Shown one piece after another: positions 17,044 to 26,933 of a DNA stretch of 64,000 nt; the first letter of the stretch is position 1; each line of letters opens with the position of its first letter. This DNA comes from Pandoraea oxalativorans (lineage in GTDB: Bacteria; Pseudomonadota; Gammaproteobacteria; Burkholderiales; Burkholderiaceae). The stretch covers positions 2,790,001 through 2,854,000 of the forward strand of contig NZ_CP011253.3 in NCBI RefSeq assembly GCF_000972785.3, read 5' to 3'. The position numbers and the translations under genes are program-made. The notes beneath the pieces are model-generated. The model ran no database searches, was not told the DNA's origin, and worked only from the letters and a program-made list of their open reading frames with translations.

Positions 17044-20000
17044 TTACAGGGTCGAATGCACGTGTGCGTCGTTGGCGCGAACAACTGTTCGGTCCGGCGG
17101 AAGTGCGGTCGCCGAAGCCTGCGTGACCGCTGGCGCTTCCTCGGACGGTGTCCGGGTGAGAGGCCCGGACGCAACGTAATAGAAGCGCAACGCCGCATCG
17201 GGGTAGTGATACGGCACCATCGCCAGATTTACCGCACAAGAGTCGCAGAACGGCAGGCGCGAGCACATGACGATGGAGCGAACGACGCCCTCGCCCGCCG
17301 GATGGTCCGCATAGATCTGCGCCAGAATCAGGCGCTCGGTGTCGAGCGTGCGCGACTTCGCCATGCCGGACGCCGCGTGAAATGTCGGCAGGTTGGCGTC
17401 GGCGACGACAAACCGTAATTCGGGCGGCTCGGTCGGGTACGCCTGCGCTCGCGAGCGCGGACCGTCGCCTTGCTGCGTGATGACGTTGTTTTCCCGTTCC
17501 AGATAGGCCCGACCGGCGTCGACGAATCGCACCGTCGGAGCGTTCGTCGGCAGCACACGCCGCTGGAGTCCGGAAAGGCAGTAGTAGATCGTACGCGTGC
17601 CATCTGCCAGCGTGACTTCCGCGAGGGCGATGTTGGCATTCAGAGACACGAGGCGCATATGGTTGTCGACCTCACGCGCGGCCCGGGCCTCGCCCGAGAC
17701 CAACGATTGAAGGTCCGGCATGCCGGGGAAGACCTCCTCGAACAGGGCGAGGACATCGCGCGTCGTTTGCACGTCGGCGGTGAACGGCAGTTGCGACCAT
17801 ACGGCCAGCGGCGCCGGGCGCGAGACGAAGTCACGTACCACGGCGCCAATGAAAGCGTCCGCCTGACCGGGATAGCGCTGCCAATGCGACCAGAGACGAT
17901 TGAACGCCGGCAGCAATGCAGGATCGACGTCGGGAGATGAGCGCACGGGGGAACCGTCCACTTCGTCGCCGCCTGCGCCTCTCGCCGAAGCCACGTGCCA
18001 CTCGATGGCGTGCGTAAGCTGCCCCACCGCCTGGCGGGCGTCGGCGACCGACAGCGGAATGTCCTCCAGACCCTGCCACACCTCGGACGGCGATGGTGCC
18101 CGCTCCCACATGCGCAGATACAGTTGCAACAGTGTGCGCGTCTCCCCGTAGGAGATCGTTGGCAGAACGCTCGCGTTCTCCGCCGCCGCGCGATGATGCT
18201 GTGCGATCCAGTACTCGCGGATATCGCGGTTCCCGGCGTGGCGATACTGCAAACGCACGCGCTGCGGCATGCCGCCTGCACCTTCCCCCTCCGCGTCGGA
18301 CAACGTGAAGCGGTAATAGACCTCACGCGACAACTGCACCACGCCGTGCAACACCTCGTGACGGTCGCGATACGTGCCGAATGGCGCCGCGACATGCATG
18401 TTTCCGAGCGTGAGACGTACGCGGCGTCCGCCCACCGGTCCGGAAGTCGTCGCCTGCTCGAAGTAGCCGAGTTCGCCATCCAATTCTCTTGCATAGACGT
18501 CACCCGCCACCAATGGAGAGTTCGACGTCACCCGGGGGATGCCCTGCGCGTCGAATTCGCCCAGACGTCCGAAAGCGAAGAACTGCCGACGTCCGTCCTC
18601 TGCTTCGAACGGTTGCGAATACACCGCGACACGTAGACGCGCCAGCGGCGATGCCTCAAGCACCTGGTGCTGCGCCACCGTCGCCCCCTGCTCTGTGACG
18701 GACACGTCGCCGTCCCGCTCCGTGTGGCACTCCAGACACATGCCGTCGACATCGATGCCGACGCCGCGCGAAATGCGGCACAACGCGAGCGGTCCGAGTT
18801 CATTGCGCATTTGGTCTAGCGGACGCAGGTCGGAAGCGTGCTTGCGCGTGCGCGCAACGGTTGTGCCATACAGCGTGCCGTCGATGTTGAAGACCTTCAC
18901 GCCGTTCTGCGTGAGGTCAGGCCGATACTCGACATAGACGTTCGCGGGCAAGATCCATTGCACGCCACGTCCGAGCGGGCCGCTGAACGATTCGTGCGGG
19001 AACGTCGCCAGCGCGTGGGGCTGCGGCCGCGCGACGACGTCGGAAACCTGTACGGGACTCGCAGGCCAGAGATGCCGCAGCAAAGCCACGGCATCGTCGT
19101 CGAGCGTGCCCGCACCGATCACCGCAGCAAGGCACTCCAGGCCGGACGCGCTCAACCGCGTCGCCAGTGCCCGCGCGCCGCCCGCGTCGTTCATCGCACT
19201 TCGCCGGGGACGTGACCCGAGCCTTTCATTCGACGGCTCGCCACGAATCACCGTCTCCAGCAGGATTTCGGCGACCTCGTCCATATCGGGCGATTCAAGC
19301 ACGGACGTGTCGGGCGACGGCCATCCCGGCGACACCGTTGCGCCGGCACGCATCGATATGAACCGTAACGTGTCGGTGTCGTCGATCTTCTCGGCAATCG
19401 ACGCCCAGCGATCCCCCCAGAACAACGGGCCCAGTGTTCGCTTGATACAGTCCGCGTCGGACGGACTACGCACCCGGCAGGTCGAGAGCGGCACGACGAG
19501 TGCAGGCGCCTGCGCGGCGAGCGTGAGCGCGAAGGGTCGCCAGCGGCCCTGTTCGTCGCGCAGGTTGAGCGTGATGCCGGACGACGCGAAGAAGATGCTG
19601 GGCGGCGGCCAGCCCTTCGCACCCTTGTGGCCGACACGTAGCGTCATGTATCGGGGACGCAGCACCTCGGCGTTCGCGAAGGCTTCGCGCGTGTCGGCGT
19701 CGGCGTTGGCCACGGCATCACGGATCATGGCGACGACGACCCGCTGCAAGTCCTCGCGATAGACGGACAGTCCCAAGCGCAGCGCAGCGTCGCCGTCGGC
19801 TGCAGTTGGCGAAATGCCAATCGCCGACAGGCTCCGCGACGGCAGGCATTGCGGGGCAACACCGCCGTTATGCTCGCGTGCAGGGCGCAACTTCAGCAGC
19901 GTGCGAATGCCTGCGATGGCCTGTGAGTGCGCCAGTGTCACAGGGCGTTCTGTGCTGACGATGGGCGACGCCGTCCGGCTTCTGCCCATCGCCCGCAAAC

Positions 20001-20310
20001 CGCTGAATGGCCCTCTCGGCGCACCCGCTGCGGCCAGATTGGCGACGCTTGCGACACTCGCGACCGCCAGCAGCGTCACGGCGAAAGCGGCGGCGGCCGT
20101 CTGATTGCGCGTTTTGGCATGCGTCGTACGCGACGACTCGACGTTGCCACGTTGTGCGCGTGCGCTGTTGTGCGCATGTCGGCGAGGCAATGCGCACCCG
20201 GCACGCCAATCGTGCACAAGGGCATGGCAGCGCCTGCGCGGTGGCGCATCGCGTACGTGGGTGGTGGGACGATGGGCATGATGTGGCGTCGATGGGTGCA
20301 TGCGAGTCAT
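17044..20310 (-). CDS. Large protein with toxin-like deaminase C-terminus
   Basis: 1088 residues from ATG 20310, preceded by AGGAG at nine bases; the frame stays open to 20361. A hydrophobic segment lies at about residues 75-95 (TAAAAFAVTLLAVASVASVA). Most of the protein is unrecognised. The last about 100 residues show a deaminase-fold pattern: TLDTERLILAQIYADHP (D990, E992) and then CSRLPFCDSCAVNL (C1016, C1022, C1025). A D-x-E motif with CxxC is, as I recall, seen in the BURPS668_1122-like toxin deaminases of polymorphic toxins. No immunity gene follows within the 164-bp gap downstream. A secreted toxin acting on nucleic acid or nucleotide is inferred, not shown. Confidence 0.65.
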   Translation of the reverse strand: MTRMHPSTPHHAHRPTTHVRDAPPRRRCHALVHDWRAGCALPRRHAHNSARAQRGNVESSRTTHAKTRNQTAAAAFAVTLLAVASVASVANLAAAGAPRGPFSGLRAMGRSRTASPIVSTERPVTLAHSQAIAGIRTLLKLRPAREHNGGVAPQCLPSRSLSAIGISPTAADGDAALRLGLSVYREDLQRVVVAMIRDAVANADADTREAFANAEVLRPRYMTLRVGHKGAKGWPPPSIFFASSGITLNLRDEQGRWRPFALTLAAQAPALVVPLSTCRVRSPSDADCIKRTLGPLFWGDRWASIAEKIDDTDTLRFISMRAGATVSPGWPSPDTSVLESPDMDEVAEILLETVIRGEPSNERLGSRPRRSAMNDAGGARALATRLSASGLECLAAVIGAGTLDDDAVALLRHLWPASPVQVSDVVARPQPHALATFPHESFSGPLGRGVQWILPANVYVEYRPDLTQNGVKVFNIDGTLYGTTVARTRKHASDLRPLDQMRNELGPLALCRISRGVGIDVDGMCLECHTERDGDVSVTEQGATVAQHQVLEASPLARLRVAVYSQPFEAEDGRRQFFAFGRLGEFDAQGIPRVTSNSPLVAGDVYARELDGELGYFEQATTSGPVGGRRVRLTLGNMHVAAPFGTYRDRHEVLHGVVQLSREVYYRFTLSDAEGEGAGGMPQRVRLQYRHAGNRDIREYWIAQHHRAAAENASVLPTISYGETRTLLQLYLRMWERAPSPSEVWQGLEDIPLSVADARQAVGQLTHAIEWHVASARGAGGDEVDGSPVRSSPDVDPALLPAFNRLWSHWQRYPGQADAFIGAVVRDFVSRPAPLAVWSQLPFTADVQTTRDVLALFEEVFPGMPDLQSLVSGEARAAREVDNHMRLVSLNANIALAEVTLADGTRTIYYCLSGLQRRVLPTNAPTVRFVDAGRAYLERENNVITQQGDGPRSRAQAYPTEPPELRFVVADANLPTFHAASGMAKSRTLDTERLILAQIYADHPAGEGVVRSIVMCSRLPFCDSCAVNLAMVPYHYPDAALRFYYVASGPLTRTPSEEAPAVTQASATALPPDRTVVRANDAHVHSTL

Positions 20311-20670
20311 GGAACGTCTCTCCTGAGCGTCGGGCCGCCAGCGGCCGCCGTGCGAAGGCACGACAGATCGCCGCGCGCGGCACGGGAACCAACGCTATCG
20401 CGCCGACACGCCCTACGATTGCTAAAACGAACCGGCGACTGTGCCGGAATAGACGATTGCCCCAACCTCGTTGCGAGATTGGGAACGCCCCGACGAATCG
20501 CGGCGACCAGAAGCAGGTGCATCTCCCCGCCAGGACCGATGCCGCTACCTATGTCGCGCTCGCCTTCGTCGCCTCCGTGCTGATTTTTGGTGGAAAACCC
20601 CGCCGCTGGCCGGCGTCGCGTTGTGCGTGATCGCCGGCGCGACGGGGCTTGTCTGATCCGCTAGTGCGGC
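20311..20670. other. 360-bp gap between deaminase-type gene and penicillin acylase
   Basis: The left part should hold the promoter of the minus-strand gene starting at 20310, but I see no convincing -35/-10 pair. The right part holds the terminator at 20594-20647. No plausible gene is visible in it. Confidence 0.5.
20594..20647 (-). terminator. Probable terminator of the penicillin acylase gene
   Basis: On the minus strand a two-part stem forms: outer CCCCG with CGGGG and inner GCCGGCG with CGCCGGC, followed by TTTT. It begins 23 bp after the acylase stop codon. Confidence 0.5.
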
Positions 20671-23355
20671 TTATTGCCCCTCCGGCACGCGCTCGACACG
20701 CAGATGCTCCACCGACTTCGTCGCCCGGTTCACGTCCGCCGTGTCATGCCACAGAGGCTTACGGCCGAACGACGTGTACATCTCCACCTGATCCGCGTAG
20801 TGCGGCGAGGGCGTGCCGTCTGGCGCGATGAAACCGCTCTGCCCCGGCGCGACGATGTCGAACGCCTCGACCTTTGCGGCGCGGCCCTTCGGTCCGAACA
20901 CGATCAGGTCGTTCTCCGTGCCCCGGTTCATGTAGACGGGTGCACGCACCGCTTCCGTCGCGTTGGCTTGGGGCACGCCGAAGAAGTTGCTCGCGCGGAA
21001 CGTCAGCGGCACCGTGGGCGCGCGCCAGGCCGCCATGTCGGGACCAAGCTTCGTCCTGAGAGACGCGATGGTGTCGTCCAGCGCCGCCAGAATGACGTCG
21101 TCCTGACGCTTGCCGTCGAAGATGTCGAACGTTTGCGGCACGCCCGCCTTGTCGCCGCGCAGCGCTTCGTACAACACCTTGCTGCCGTTGCCGATGTTCA
21201 GCGAACCCGTCGGGCCGTCCTGCGGGGCGGCGTAACCGCTCGCCAGGAACCACTTGTCGTACGGGGCGGGCACCACCTGACCGAGCGTACGTTTGAGCAT
21301 GGCGCTCAGCCAGGCGTCCATGACAGCCGGACCTGCCGTGTCGTAATGGCCCGTGTGCTTCTCATCGCGACTCAGGCCATTCCATGCGCTCAGTTGCATC
21401 GCGAGTTGACGGCGAGCGTCGCTGGCCGCGAGGTTCGCCGTCGCGCGTTCGATGAACGGCAGGAAGTGACTGCGATTGACGTCCACCGCACTCGTATCCT
21501 TGAGGATCTGCCACATCTCGTCGACACCGAGTTTGTCGTGTGCTTCGATGCGTTTATCGATCTCGACCACGCGGTCTGCACCGCCCCACAGGAACGCGAA
21601 CAGATCGCTCGCCGGGTAACCCTTCTGCGGCGAATTGTTCCAGTTGGCGATCCACCCCTGCTTCGGGTTGTAGACCTTCGGATTGGTGGAGAACGGCAGT
21701 AGCCCCTTCCAGTCCCACTCGCCCGTGCCGGGCACCGGCAGACGCGGATCGTGACCGGGCTGACGCGCCGGATAAGCACCCGTATGGACGTAGCCGATAT
21801 TGCCGGACACGTCGGCGTAGTACCAATTGATGGTCAACGCGTGACGCGCGGCCTGCGCCGTCCACGACTTCCAGTCCTGCGCCTGCGCCTGATGCGTCCA
21901 CGCGAGCAGCGACTGCACCTCGAGGCCATCCCACGCGCGCGCTTTGGCGTAGGCGATCGGCTGCCTGGCGTCGCGTTGCATCACGATGCCGTGCACAGTG
22001 CGATACACCGCCTGCACGACCGGCTGAGCGCCCTTTACCTTGATGATCTCGACGCGCTTTTCCATGTCGCGCCACTGACCGTTGTGGAAGTAGCGGTTCG
22101 GATTGGCCGGGTCGAGCTTTTCGGCATAGATGTCGATGTCGTCGCCGAAGCCCGCCGTCGAGCCCCAGGACACCTTGCCGTTATGACCGAACAGAATGCA
22201 CGGGTAGCCGAACGGTGTATTGCCGACGAGATCGAAGCCCGCGCCATGCAGACCGATGCCGTAGGTGTAGGCCGGTGCGAACCAGCCGAATTGCGGGCCG
22301 TTGAGCATGATTGCGCGAGCGTCGCGCGCTTTGTTCTTGCCGAGGATCCACATGTTGCTCGTCGTGGGGAAACCGGCCAGACCCGGCTGGCCCGACGCGG
22401 CAAATTGCGCGAGCATCGTCGCGGCATTGGCCTCGGTGTCCTGATGCAGGAGCACACCGTCGCTGCCGCGTGCCAGACGCGCGAACATCGGTGCCGGTCC
22501 GTCATAGCGTGCGAGCGGTTGCATGGGCGCGCCGGTGGCCGGGCCGACCTTCACTGCGTAGGTGCCTTCCGACGTGGGTACCGTCGACGGCGCGTCCGGA
22601 TTGACGACCCACTTCAGCTCGTTGAACAGCGCCATGCCCTTCTGCGCGCCGTACTTGTCCTTGAGTGCGGTGAGCAACGCAAGGTTGTCGATCTCGCTGG
22701 TCGCATCGGAGAAACGATTCGCCATCGTGCCGACGAAGACCATCGCAACGTCGAACGCGTCCCAGTTCGTCGGTTGGAAACCAAAGTCGTTGAATTGCCT
22801 GGGCATGCGCTTGTCCGGCTGCGCGCGGATCCGCGCGATCCACGCGTTCATCCCAGCGGCGTAGCCGTCGAGAATATCCCGCTCGCGTTGCGGCAGATCG
22901 GCCAGTTGGCGACGGATCGACGCGGGCCAGTAGTTGCCGCGAATCGACTTGTCGAAGTCCACGAACTTCTCGCCCAGCACTTCCGCCACGGTGCCCTGCG
23001 TGCTGCGTCGCGCCATCTCCATCTGGAACAGACGATCCTGCGCAATGGCATAGCCGTAACCGTAAAACAATGCGTACGTCGTCGACGCGTAGATGTGCGG
23101 CACGCCGAATTCGTCGCGCTTGATGGTGACGTCTGTGCGTCCCGGCACTTTGTCGACGGCGGTGGCCGCCGGCGTTACCGGCACTCCCGGCGCGGCAGTC
23201 GCAACGCCCGGCGCGACCAGCGTCAGACTCAGCAGCGCCGCCGAGACGCTTGCAGACACCAGCGAAATCCGACGACGACCGGCACGCGCAGCTTGATGTC
23301 GAATGCCAGTCGATGTTGCATTCACCGAAACAGGCGAGCGAAAAATCAAAGTCAT
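20671..23355 (-). CDS. pac: Penicillin G acylase precursor
   Basis: 894 residues from ATG 23355 ([15 protein letters not shown]), with GGAG eight bases upstream. A signal peptide spans about residues 1-55 ([19 protein letters not shown]). The alpha region contains [20 protein letters not shown] and [20 protein letters not shown], almost as in the E. coli enzyme. The autocatalytic N-terminal nucleophile is Ser333 in [10 protein letters not shown], and the beta region continues [20 protein letters not shown] and [18 protein letters not shown]. Known members are periplasmic heterodimers that hydrolyse phenylacetyl amides such as benzylpenicillin. The physiological substrate is probably an aromatic amide. 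Divergent from the MerR-ATPase gene, with a palindromic operator-like site between. Confidence 0.95.
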   Translation of the reverse strand: MTLIFRSPVSVNATSTGIRHQAARAGRRRISLVSASVSAALLSLTLVAPGVATAAPGVPVTPAATAVDKVPGRTDVTIKRDEFGVPHIYASTTYALFYGYGYAIAQDRLFQMEMARRSTQGTVAEVLGEKFVDFDKSIRGNYWPASIRRQLADLPQRERDILDGYAAGMNAWIARIRAQPDKRMPRQFNDFGFQPTNWDAFDVAMVFVGTMANRFSDATSEIDNLALLTALKDKYGAQKGMALFNELKWVVNPDAPSTVPTSEGTYAVKVGPATGAPMQPLARYDGPAPMFARLARGSDGVLLHQDTEANAATMLAQFAASGQPGLAGFPTTSNMWILGKNKARDARAIMLNGPQFGWFAPAYTYGIGLHGAGFDLVGNTPFGYPCILFGHNGKVSWGSTAGFGDDIDIYAEKLDPANPNRYFHNGQWRDMEKRVEIIKVKGAQPVVQAVYRTVHGIVMQRDARQPIAYAKARAWDGLEVQSLLAWTHQAQAQDWKSWTAQAARHALTINWYYADVSGNIGYVHTGAYPARQPGHDPRLPVPGTGEWDWKGLLPFSTNPKVYNPKQGWIANWNNSPQKGYPASDLFAFLWGGADRVVEIDKRIEAHDKLGVDEMWQILKDTSAVDVNRSHFLPFIERATANLAASDARRQLAMQLSAWNGLSRDEKHTGHYDTAGPAVMDAWLSAMLKRTLGQVVPAPYDKWFLASGYAAPQDGPTGSLNIGNGSKVLYEALRGDKAGVPQTFDIFDGKRQDDVILAALDDTIASLRTKLGPDMAAWRAPTVPLTFRASNFFGVPQANATEAVRAPVYMNRGTENDLIVFGPKGRAAKVEAFDIVAPGQSGFIAPDGTPSPHYADQVEMYTSFGRKPLWHDTADVNRATKSVEHLRVERVPEGQ

Positions 23356-23407
23356 CAATGTCTCCGTAGTTTTTATGAGGAAGCGCATTGAAGCCTAACA
23401 TGATAAA

Positions 23408-23423
23408 AACCGACCGGTCGGTT
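23408..23423. promoter_or_regulatory. 16-bp palindrome, TetR-operator-like
   Basis: AACCGACCGGTCGGTT is a perfect palindrome in the intergenic region, 52 bp before the acylase start. Palindromes of this form are common binding sites of TetR-family repressors. No TetR gene is in the window, so the regulator would act from elsewhere. Confidence 0.6.
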
Positions 23424-23573
23424 AATTATTCAGAAGATAACTCGACACTGATCTGGGGTTTGCGTAGCGTATGGAGCGGTCGTGGATCGTCACGACAAAT
23501 CGCAAGGGCTTGACCCGCCCCCTGGGGACGGCTCGACGATGGCGTCACCCCGATCAATATCAAGAGGTGAACG

Positions 23574-24596
23574 ATGAAGGATTCTGCGGTGAGCCTGAAT
23601 GCGTCCGAGGCGGCCCGGCGGCTTGGCGTCTCGAACAAGGCGCTTCGACTTTACGAGCAGCACGGTCTGTTGTCGCCGAAACGAACCTCGGCCGGTTATC
23701 GCGCGTACGACAGTGCCGAGATGACGCGCGCGTCCGAGGTCGTCGCGCTACGGGCATTGGGCTTGAGCCTCGCGCAGGTGGCGAGCGTATTGAAGGGCAA
23801 CGCGCAAACGTTGTCGAGCGCCCTTGAGGTGCACGAACGCGCGCTCGACGTCGAGATCCGAGAGCGACTGCGTCGACTGGAGACGGTGCGAAGCCTTCGC
23901 GCCGGGCTCGAGCGCGGCAGAATGCCCCCTCAGGGCGAATTGCCAAGCCTCATCGAGCAAGCGGCGCCGAGCGTAGCCTTCGAGCTCCCCTGGCCTTGGG
24001 GCGGTGAGTGGTTCGAAATGCGCGACATTCGTCCGCTGAATTACATTATCGGCTCGCTGGGTAGCGGGAAAACACGATTGGCGATGCGTCTGGCGCAAGC
24101 CTTGCCGAACGGAAGGTTTCTTGGACTGGACCGATTGGACGCGCTGCACGCGGCGGCTTGTCCCTCGGCTTCGAACGACGTCGCGCTGCAACGACGTGTC
24201 GATCAGGCGCTGACATGGCTAACGGACGACGGGGCCGAAACCTCCGATGCACTGACGATTCTGCTGACGGCGTTGGAAGCCGATCGTGCAGGTGCGCTGG
24301 TCGTCGACATGATCGAGCAGAATCTGGCGCAGCCGACGCAAGAGGCGCTGATTCGCTATCTGCGCTTGCGTGCGCGCACGCATGCACACCCGCTTTTCAT
24401 GATGACGCGCTCGTCGTCGATTCTCGATCTGAGCGCCGTCGGCGGCGACGAAGCCATCGTCCTTTGCCCGGCAAATCACAGTCCGCCGGTGCGCGTCGCG
24501 CCGTATGCGGGCGCGCCGGGCTTTGAAGCGGTGGCGACGTGCCTCGCGTCGCCCGAGGTGCGCTCGCGCATCGCCGCGCCGCCGGCCGTCGCCTGA
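23574..24596 (+). CDS. MerR-type regulator fused to a P-loop ATPase domain
   Basis: 340 residues from ATG 23574, preceded by AGAGGTGAACG. Residues about 7-75 are a MerR helix-turn-helix (NASEAARRLGVSNKALRLYE, then GYRAYDSAEMTRASEVVALR) followed by the usual coiled-coil helix to about 115. From residue 150 a second domain carries a Walker A loop GSLGSGKT (160-167) and a possible Walker B ALVVDM (241-246), resembling small AAA-type ATPases. This architecture is unlike ordinary MerR proteins, whose C-termini bind small ligands. It is divergent from the acylase gene and could regulate it. I do not recognise a characterised homologue. Confidence 0.82.
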   Translation: MKDSAVSLNASEAARRLGVSNKALRLYEQHGLLSPKRTSAGYRAYDSAEMTRASEVVALRALGLSLAQVASVLKGNAQTLSSALEVHERALDVEIRERLRRLETVRSLRAGLERGRMPPQGELPSLIEQAAPSVAFELPWPWGGEWFEMRDIRPLNYIIGSLGSGKTRLAMRLAQALPNGRFLGLDRLDALHAAACPSASNDVALQRRVDQALTWLTDDGAETSDALTILLTALEADRAGALVVDMIEQNLAQPTQEALIRYLRLRARTHAHPLFMMTRSSSILDLSAVGGDEAIVLCPANHSPPVRVAPYAGAPGFEAVATCLASPEVRSRIAAPPAVA

Positions 24597-24620
24597 CGGG
24601 GCGCCTCCCCGTCCCTCGGA

Positions 24621-25562
24621 TCAGGAGCGATCGTTATCGCAGCCGGAGACCGGCGGCGAGCCAGCTTCGGTGCGGGAGCGTGCCTGCGTGATATTGCTGA
24701 ACGGCGGCACGTCTTGCGTGAGCCACACGTTGCCGCCAATGACGGAGCCCTCGCCGATGGTGACGCGGCCCAGAATCGTCGCACCTGCATAGATGACGAC
24801 GTTGTCTTCGACGATCGGGTGACGTGCAAGGCCTTTGCGCGGATTGCCGTCCTCGTCGGCCGGGAAGCGTTTGGCCCCGAGGGTGACGGCCTGATACACG
24901 CGCACACGCTGGCCCAGAATGGCCGTCTCGCCAATGACCACACCGGTCCCGTGATCGATGAAAAAGCCCGCGCCGATACGCGCGCCCGGGTGGATATCGA
25001 TGCCGGTTTCGGAGTGCGCCTGCTCGGCGATGATGCGCGCGAGCAACGGCAGTTCGAGTCGGTACAGCTCGTGGGCGATGCGGTGATGAATCATCGCGTG
25101 GATGCCCGGATAGCAGATCAGCACTTCGTCGACGCTGCCCGCCGCCGGATCGCCCTGATAGGCGGCGAGCACATCCTGATCGAGCAGGTCGCGAATCTCC
25201 GGCAGCTTGCCTGCGAATTGCTGAATGGCGGAATGCGCGCGCTCTTCGATGAGCGTTGCCGTAATGGCGTTGTCGTGACGCGCCTTGTAGCGCCATTCGA
25301 GGCGCGCTTGCTCGGCCAGACCGTTCAGTGCGCTCGTCAGCGTATGGCCGACGTAATAGTTTTCGCCTTGCTGGTGCAGGTCCAGCGGGCCGAGACGCAT
25401 GGGGAACAGCGCCCCCTTGAGTTGCACGACGATCTCCGCAAGACGTTCGCGCGACGGCAGATCGCGGCCACCGGGTTCGAGCAGGCGTCGCTGCCCGTCG
25501 CGCCAGCGCAGGCGGGCCGAATGCAATGAAGAAACGATATCGTCGATGTCGAACGCTGCCAC
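24621..25562 (-). CDS. epsC: Serine O-acetyltransferase (long EpsC/CysE type)
   Basis: 313 residues from GTG 25562 (read as MAAFDIDDIVSS), which has AGGAG eight bases upstream; the open frame beyond it runs into IS sequence and is not real. The N-terminal half is helical. The C-terminal left-handed beta-helix has the family signature (DIHPGARIGAGFFIDHGTGV, VIGETAILGQRVRVYQAVTL, VIYAGATILGRVTIGEGSVI). The enzyme makes O-acetylserine from serine and acetyl-CoA for cysteine synthesis. Burkholderiales often carry this longer form alongside a shorter CysE; that a second copy exists here is an assumption. IS copy 2 lies 68 bp upstream and may have replaced or cut off its promoter. Confidence 0.9.
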   Translation of the reverse strand: MAAFDIDDIVSSLHSARLRWRDGQRRLLEPGGRDLPSRERLAEIVVQLKGALFPMRLGPLDLHQQGENYYVGHTLTSALNGLAEQARLEWRYKARHDNAITATLIEERAHSAIQQFAGKLPEIRDLLDQDVLAAYQGDPAAGSVDEVLICYPGIHAMIHHRIAHELYRLELPLLARIIAEQAHSETGIDIHPGARIGAGFFIDHGTGVVIGETAILGQRVRVYQAVTLGAKRFPADEDGNPRKGLARHPIVEDNVVIYAGATILGRVTIGEGSVIGGNVWLTQDVPPFSNITQARSRTEAGSPPVSGCDNDRS

Positions 25563-25609
25563 GAGGGGGACTCCTGAGAAGCTTGGGATGCGGGGCGAAC
25601 CTGAGCCGC

Positions 25610-25629
25610 CACCGGCACGGTGTTTTTTT
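25610..25629 (+). terminator. Short hairpin with T-tract, target of IS copy 2
   Basis: CACCG and CGGTG with a GCA loop are followed by seven T on the plus strand. No plus-strand gene lies directly upstream, so a terminator role is doubtful; the T-run is the insertion target of the IS. Confidence 0.35.
25622..25629. repeat. Left target duplication of IS copy 2
   Basis: GTTTTTTT directly before the IS left end, repeated exactly at 26937-26944. Confidence 0.92.
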
Positions 25630-25677
25630 GGTTCATCGCGCAATAGCGTGGAGGGATTTGACAAGTTTTCGTACTCT

Positions 25678-25699
25678 TGATGGCAGGAATTTGCCATCA
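25678..25699 (+). repeat. Hairpin before transposase start (IS copy 2)
   Basis: Same TGATGGCA / TGCCATCA inverted repeat as at 13801-13822 in copy 1, next to the transposase ribosome site. Confidence 0.6.
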
Positions 25700-25712
25700 G
25701 GAGTGCGTGGAG

Positions 25713-26933
25713 ATGCTGGATCGCAAGCTGCTGGAGTCGCTGGGAGGCTGGCAGGGCTATGCCGTCGAACGCGTGGAGTGGCCCGAGGGCACAGGGCGCA
25801 CGCTGTCGATCTATTTGAAGCCAACCGCCAAGGTGATGCTGTGCGAGCAGTGCGGCGCACGATGTCGCCAGGTCCATGAGACCACGGTGCGCCGGGTGCG
25901 AGATCTGCCGTTATTTGAGTACCGGGTTGTTCTTCATGTTCCACGCCGGCGCTTGTTGTGTGAGCAATGCGGTGGCCCGCGCCTGGAGCGGCTTACTTGG
26001 CTGGGTCGCTACCAGCGGGTGACGGATCGGCTTGCGGCGGCCTGCAGCCAATTGCTGCAATCGAGCAACGTGCAGGCGGTGGCGAGGTTCTTCGAGCTGG
26101 GTTGGCATACCGTCAAGACGCTGGACAAGGCCCGGCTCCGAGCGTCAGTGCGCGAACCGGATTGGTCCAGGATCGAGTATTTAGCGATGGACGAGTTCGC
26201 CCTGCATAAAGGGCATCGGTACGCGACGGTAGTCGTCGATCCGATCAGCAGGCAGGTGCTGTGGATCGGCCCAGGACGCTCACGCGAGACGGCTCGGGCG
26301 TTCTTCGAGCAATTGCCGCGTGGGGTCGCCCAACGCATCAAGGCCGTAGCCATCGACATGACTACGGCCTACGAGTTAGAAATCCAGGCCCACTGCCCAC
26401 GGGCGGAGATCGTCTATGACTTGTTCCATGTCGTGGCCAAGTACGGACGAGAGGTCATTGATCGGGTGCGCGTGGATCAGGCCAACCAACTGCGCCAGGA
26501 CCGTCCCGCGCGCCGGGTCATCAAATCGAGCCGCTGGCTGTTATTGCGCAACCGCGACAAGCTAGACCGGCAGCAGGCCGTCCGGCTCGACGAATTGCTG
26601 CAAGCCAACCAGCCGCTGCTGACGGTCTATGTCCTGAGGGACGAACTCAAGCGGCTCTGGTTCTACCGAAGACCTGCCTGGGCAAAACAAGCCTGGCACC
26701 ACTGGTGCGAGCAGGCCGAGCAAAGCGGAATAGCCCCCTTGAACACCTTCGCTCAGCGTCTGAAAGGCTATCTGCATGGCATCCTGGCCAGATGCCGACA
26801 TCGTCTAAACACCAGCATCGTTGAGGGCATTAACAACACTATCAAGGTCATTAAGCGGCGCGCCTACGGCTACCGAGACCAGGAATACTTCTTCCTCAAA
26901 ATCCGCGCCGCCTTCCCCGGTAATGCTCAATGA
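25713..26933 (+). CDS. ISL3-family transposase (copy 2)
   Basis: 406 residues, identical to the transposase at 13836-15056, with the same AGGAG-supported ATG, zinc-finger cysteines and DDE motifs. Its reading frame is complete, so this copy should also be active. Confidence 0.95.
   Translation: MLDRKLLESLGGWQGYAVERVEWPEGTGRTLSIYLKPTAKVMLCEQCGARCRQVHETTVRRVRDLPLFEYRVVLHVPRRRLLCEQCGGPRLERLTWLGRYQRVTDRLAAACSQLLQSSNVQAVARFFELGWHTVKTLDKARLRASVREPDWSRIEYLAMDEFALHKGHRYATVVVDPISRQVLWIGPGRSRETARAFFEQLPRGVAQRIKAVAIDMTTAYELEIQAHCPRAEIVYDLFHVVAKYGREVIDRVRVDQANQLRQDRPARRVIKSSRWLLLRNRDKLDRQQAVRLDELLQANQPLLTVYVLRDELKRLWFYRRPAWAKQAWHHWCEQAEQSGIAPLNTFAQRLKGYLHGILARCRHRLNTSIVEGINNTIKVIKRRAYGYRDQEYFFLKIRAAFPGNAQ

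Noticed and set aside
21751..23391. Long plus-strand open frame (546 codons)
   Set aside because: It is antisense to the penicillin acylase gene, whose protein is strongly conserved; the mirror frame shows no family pattern.
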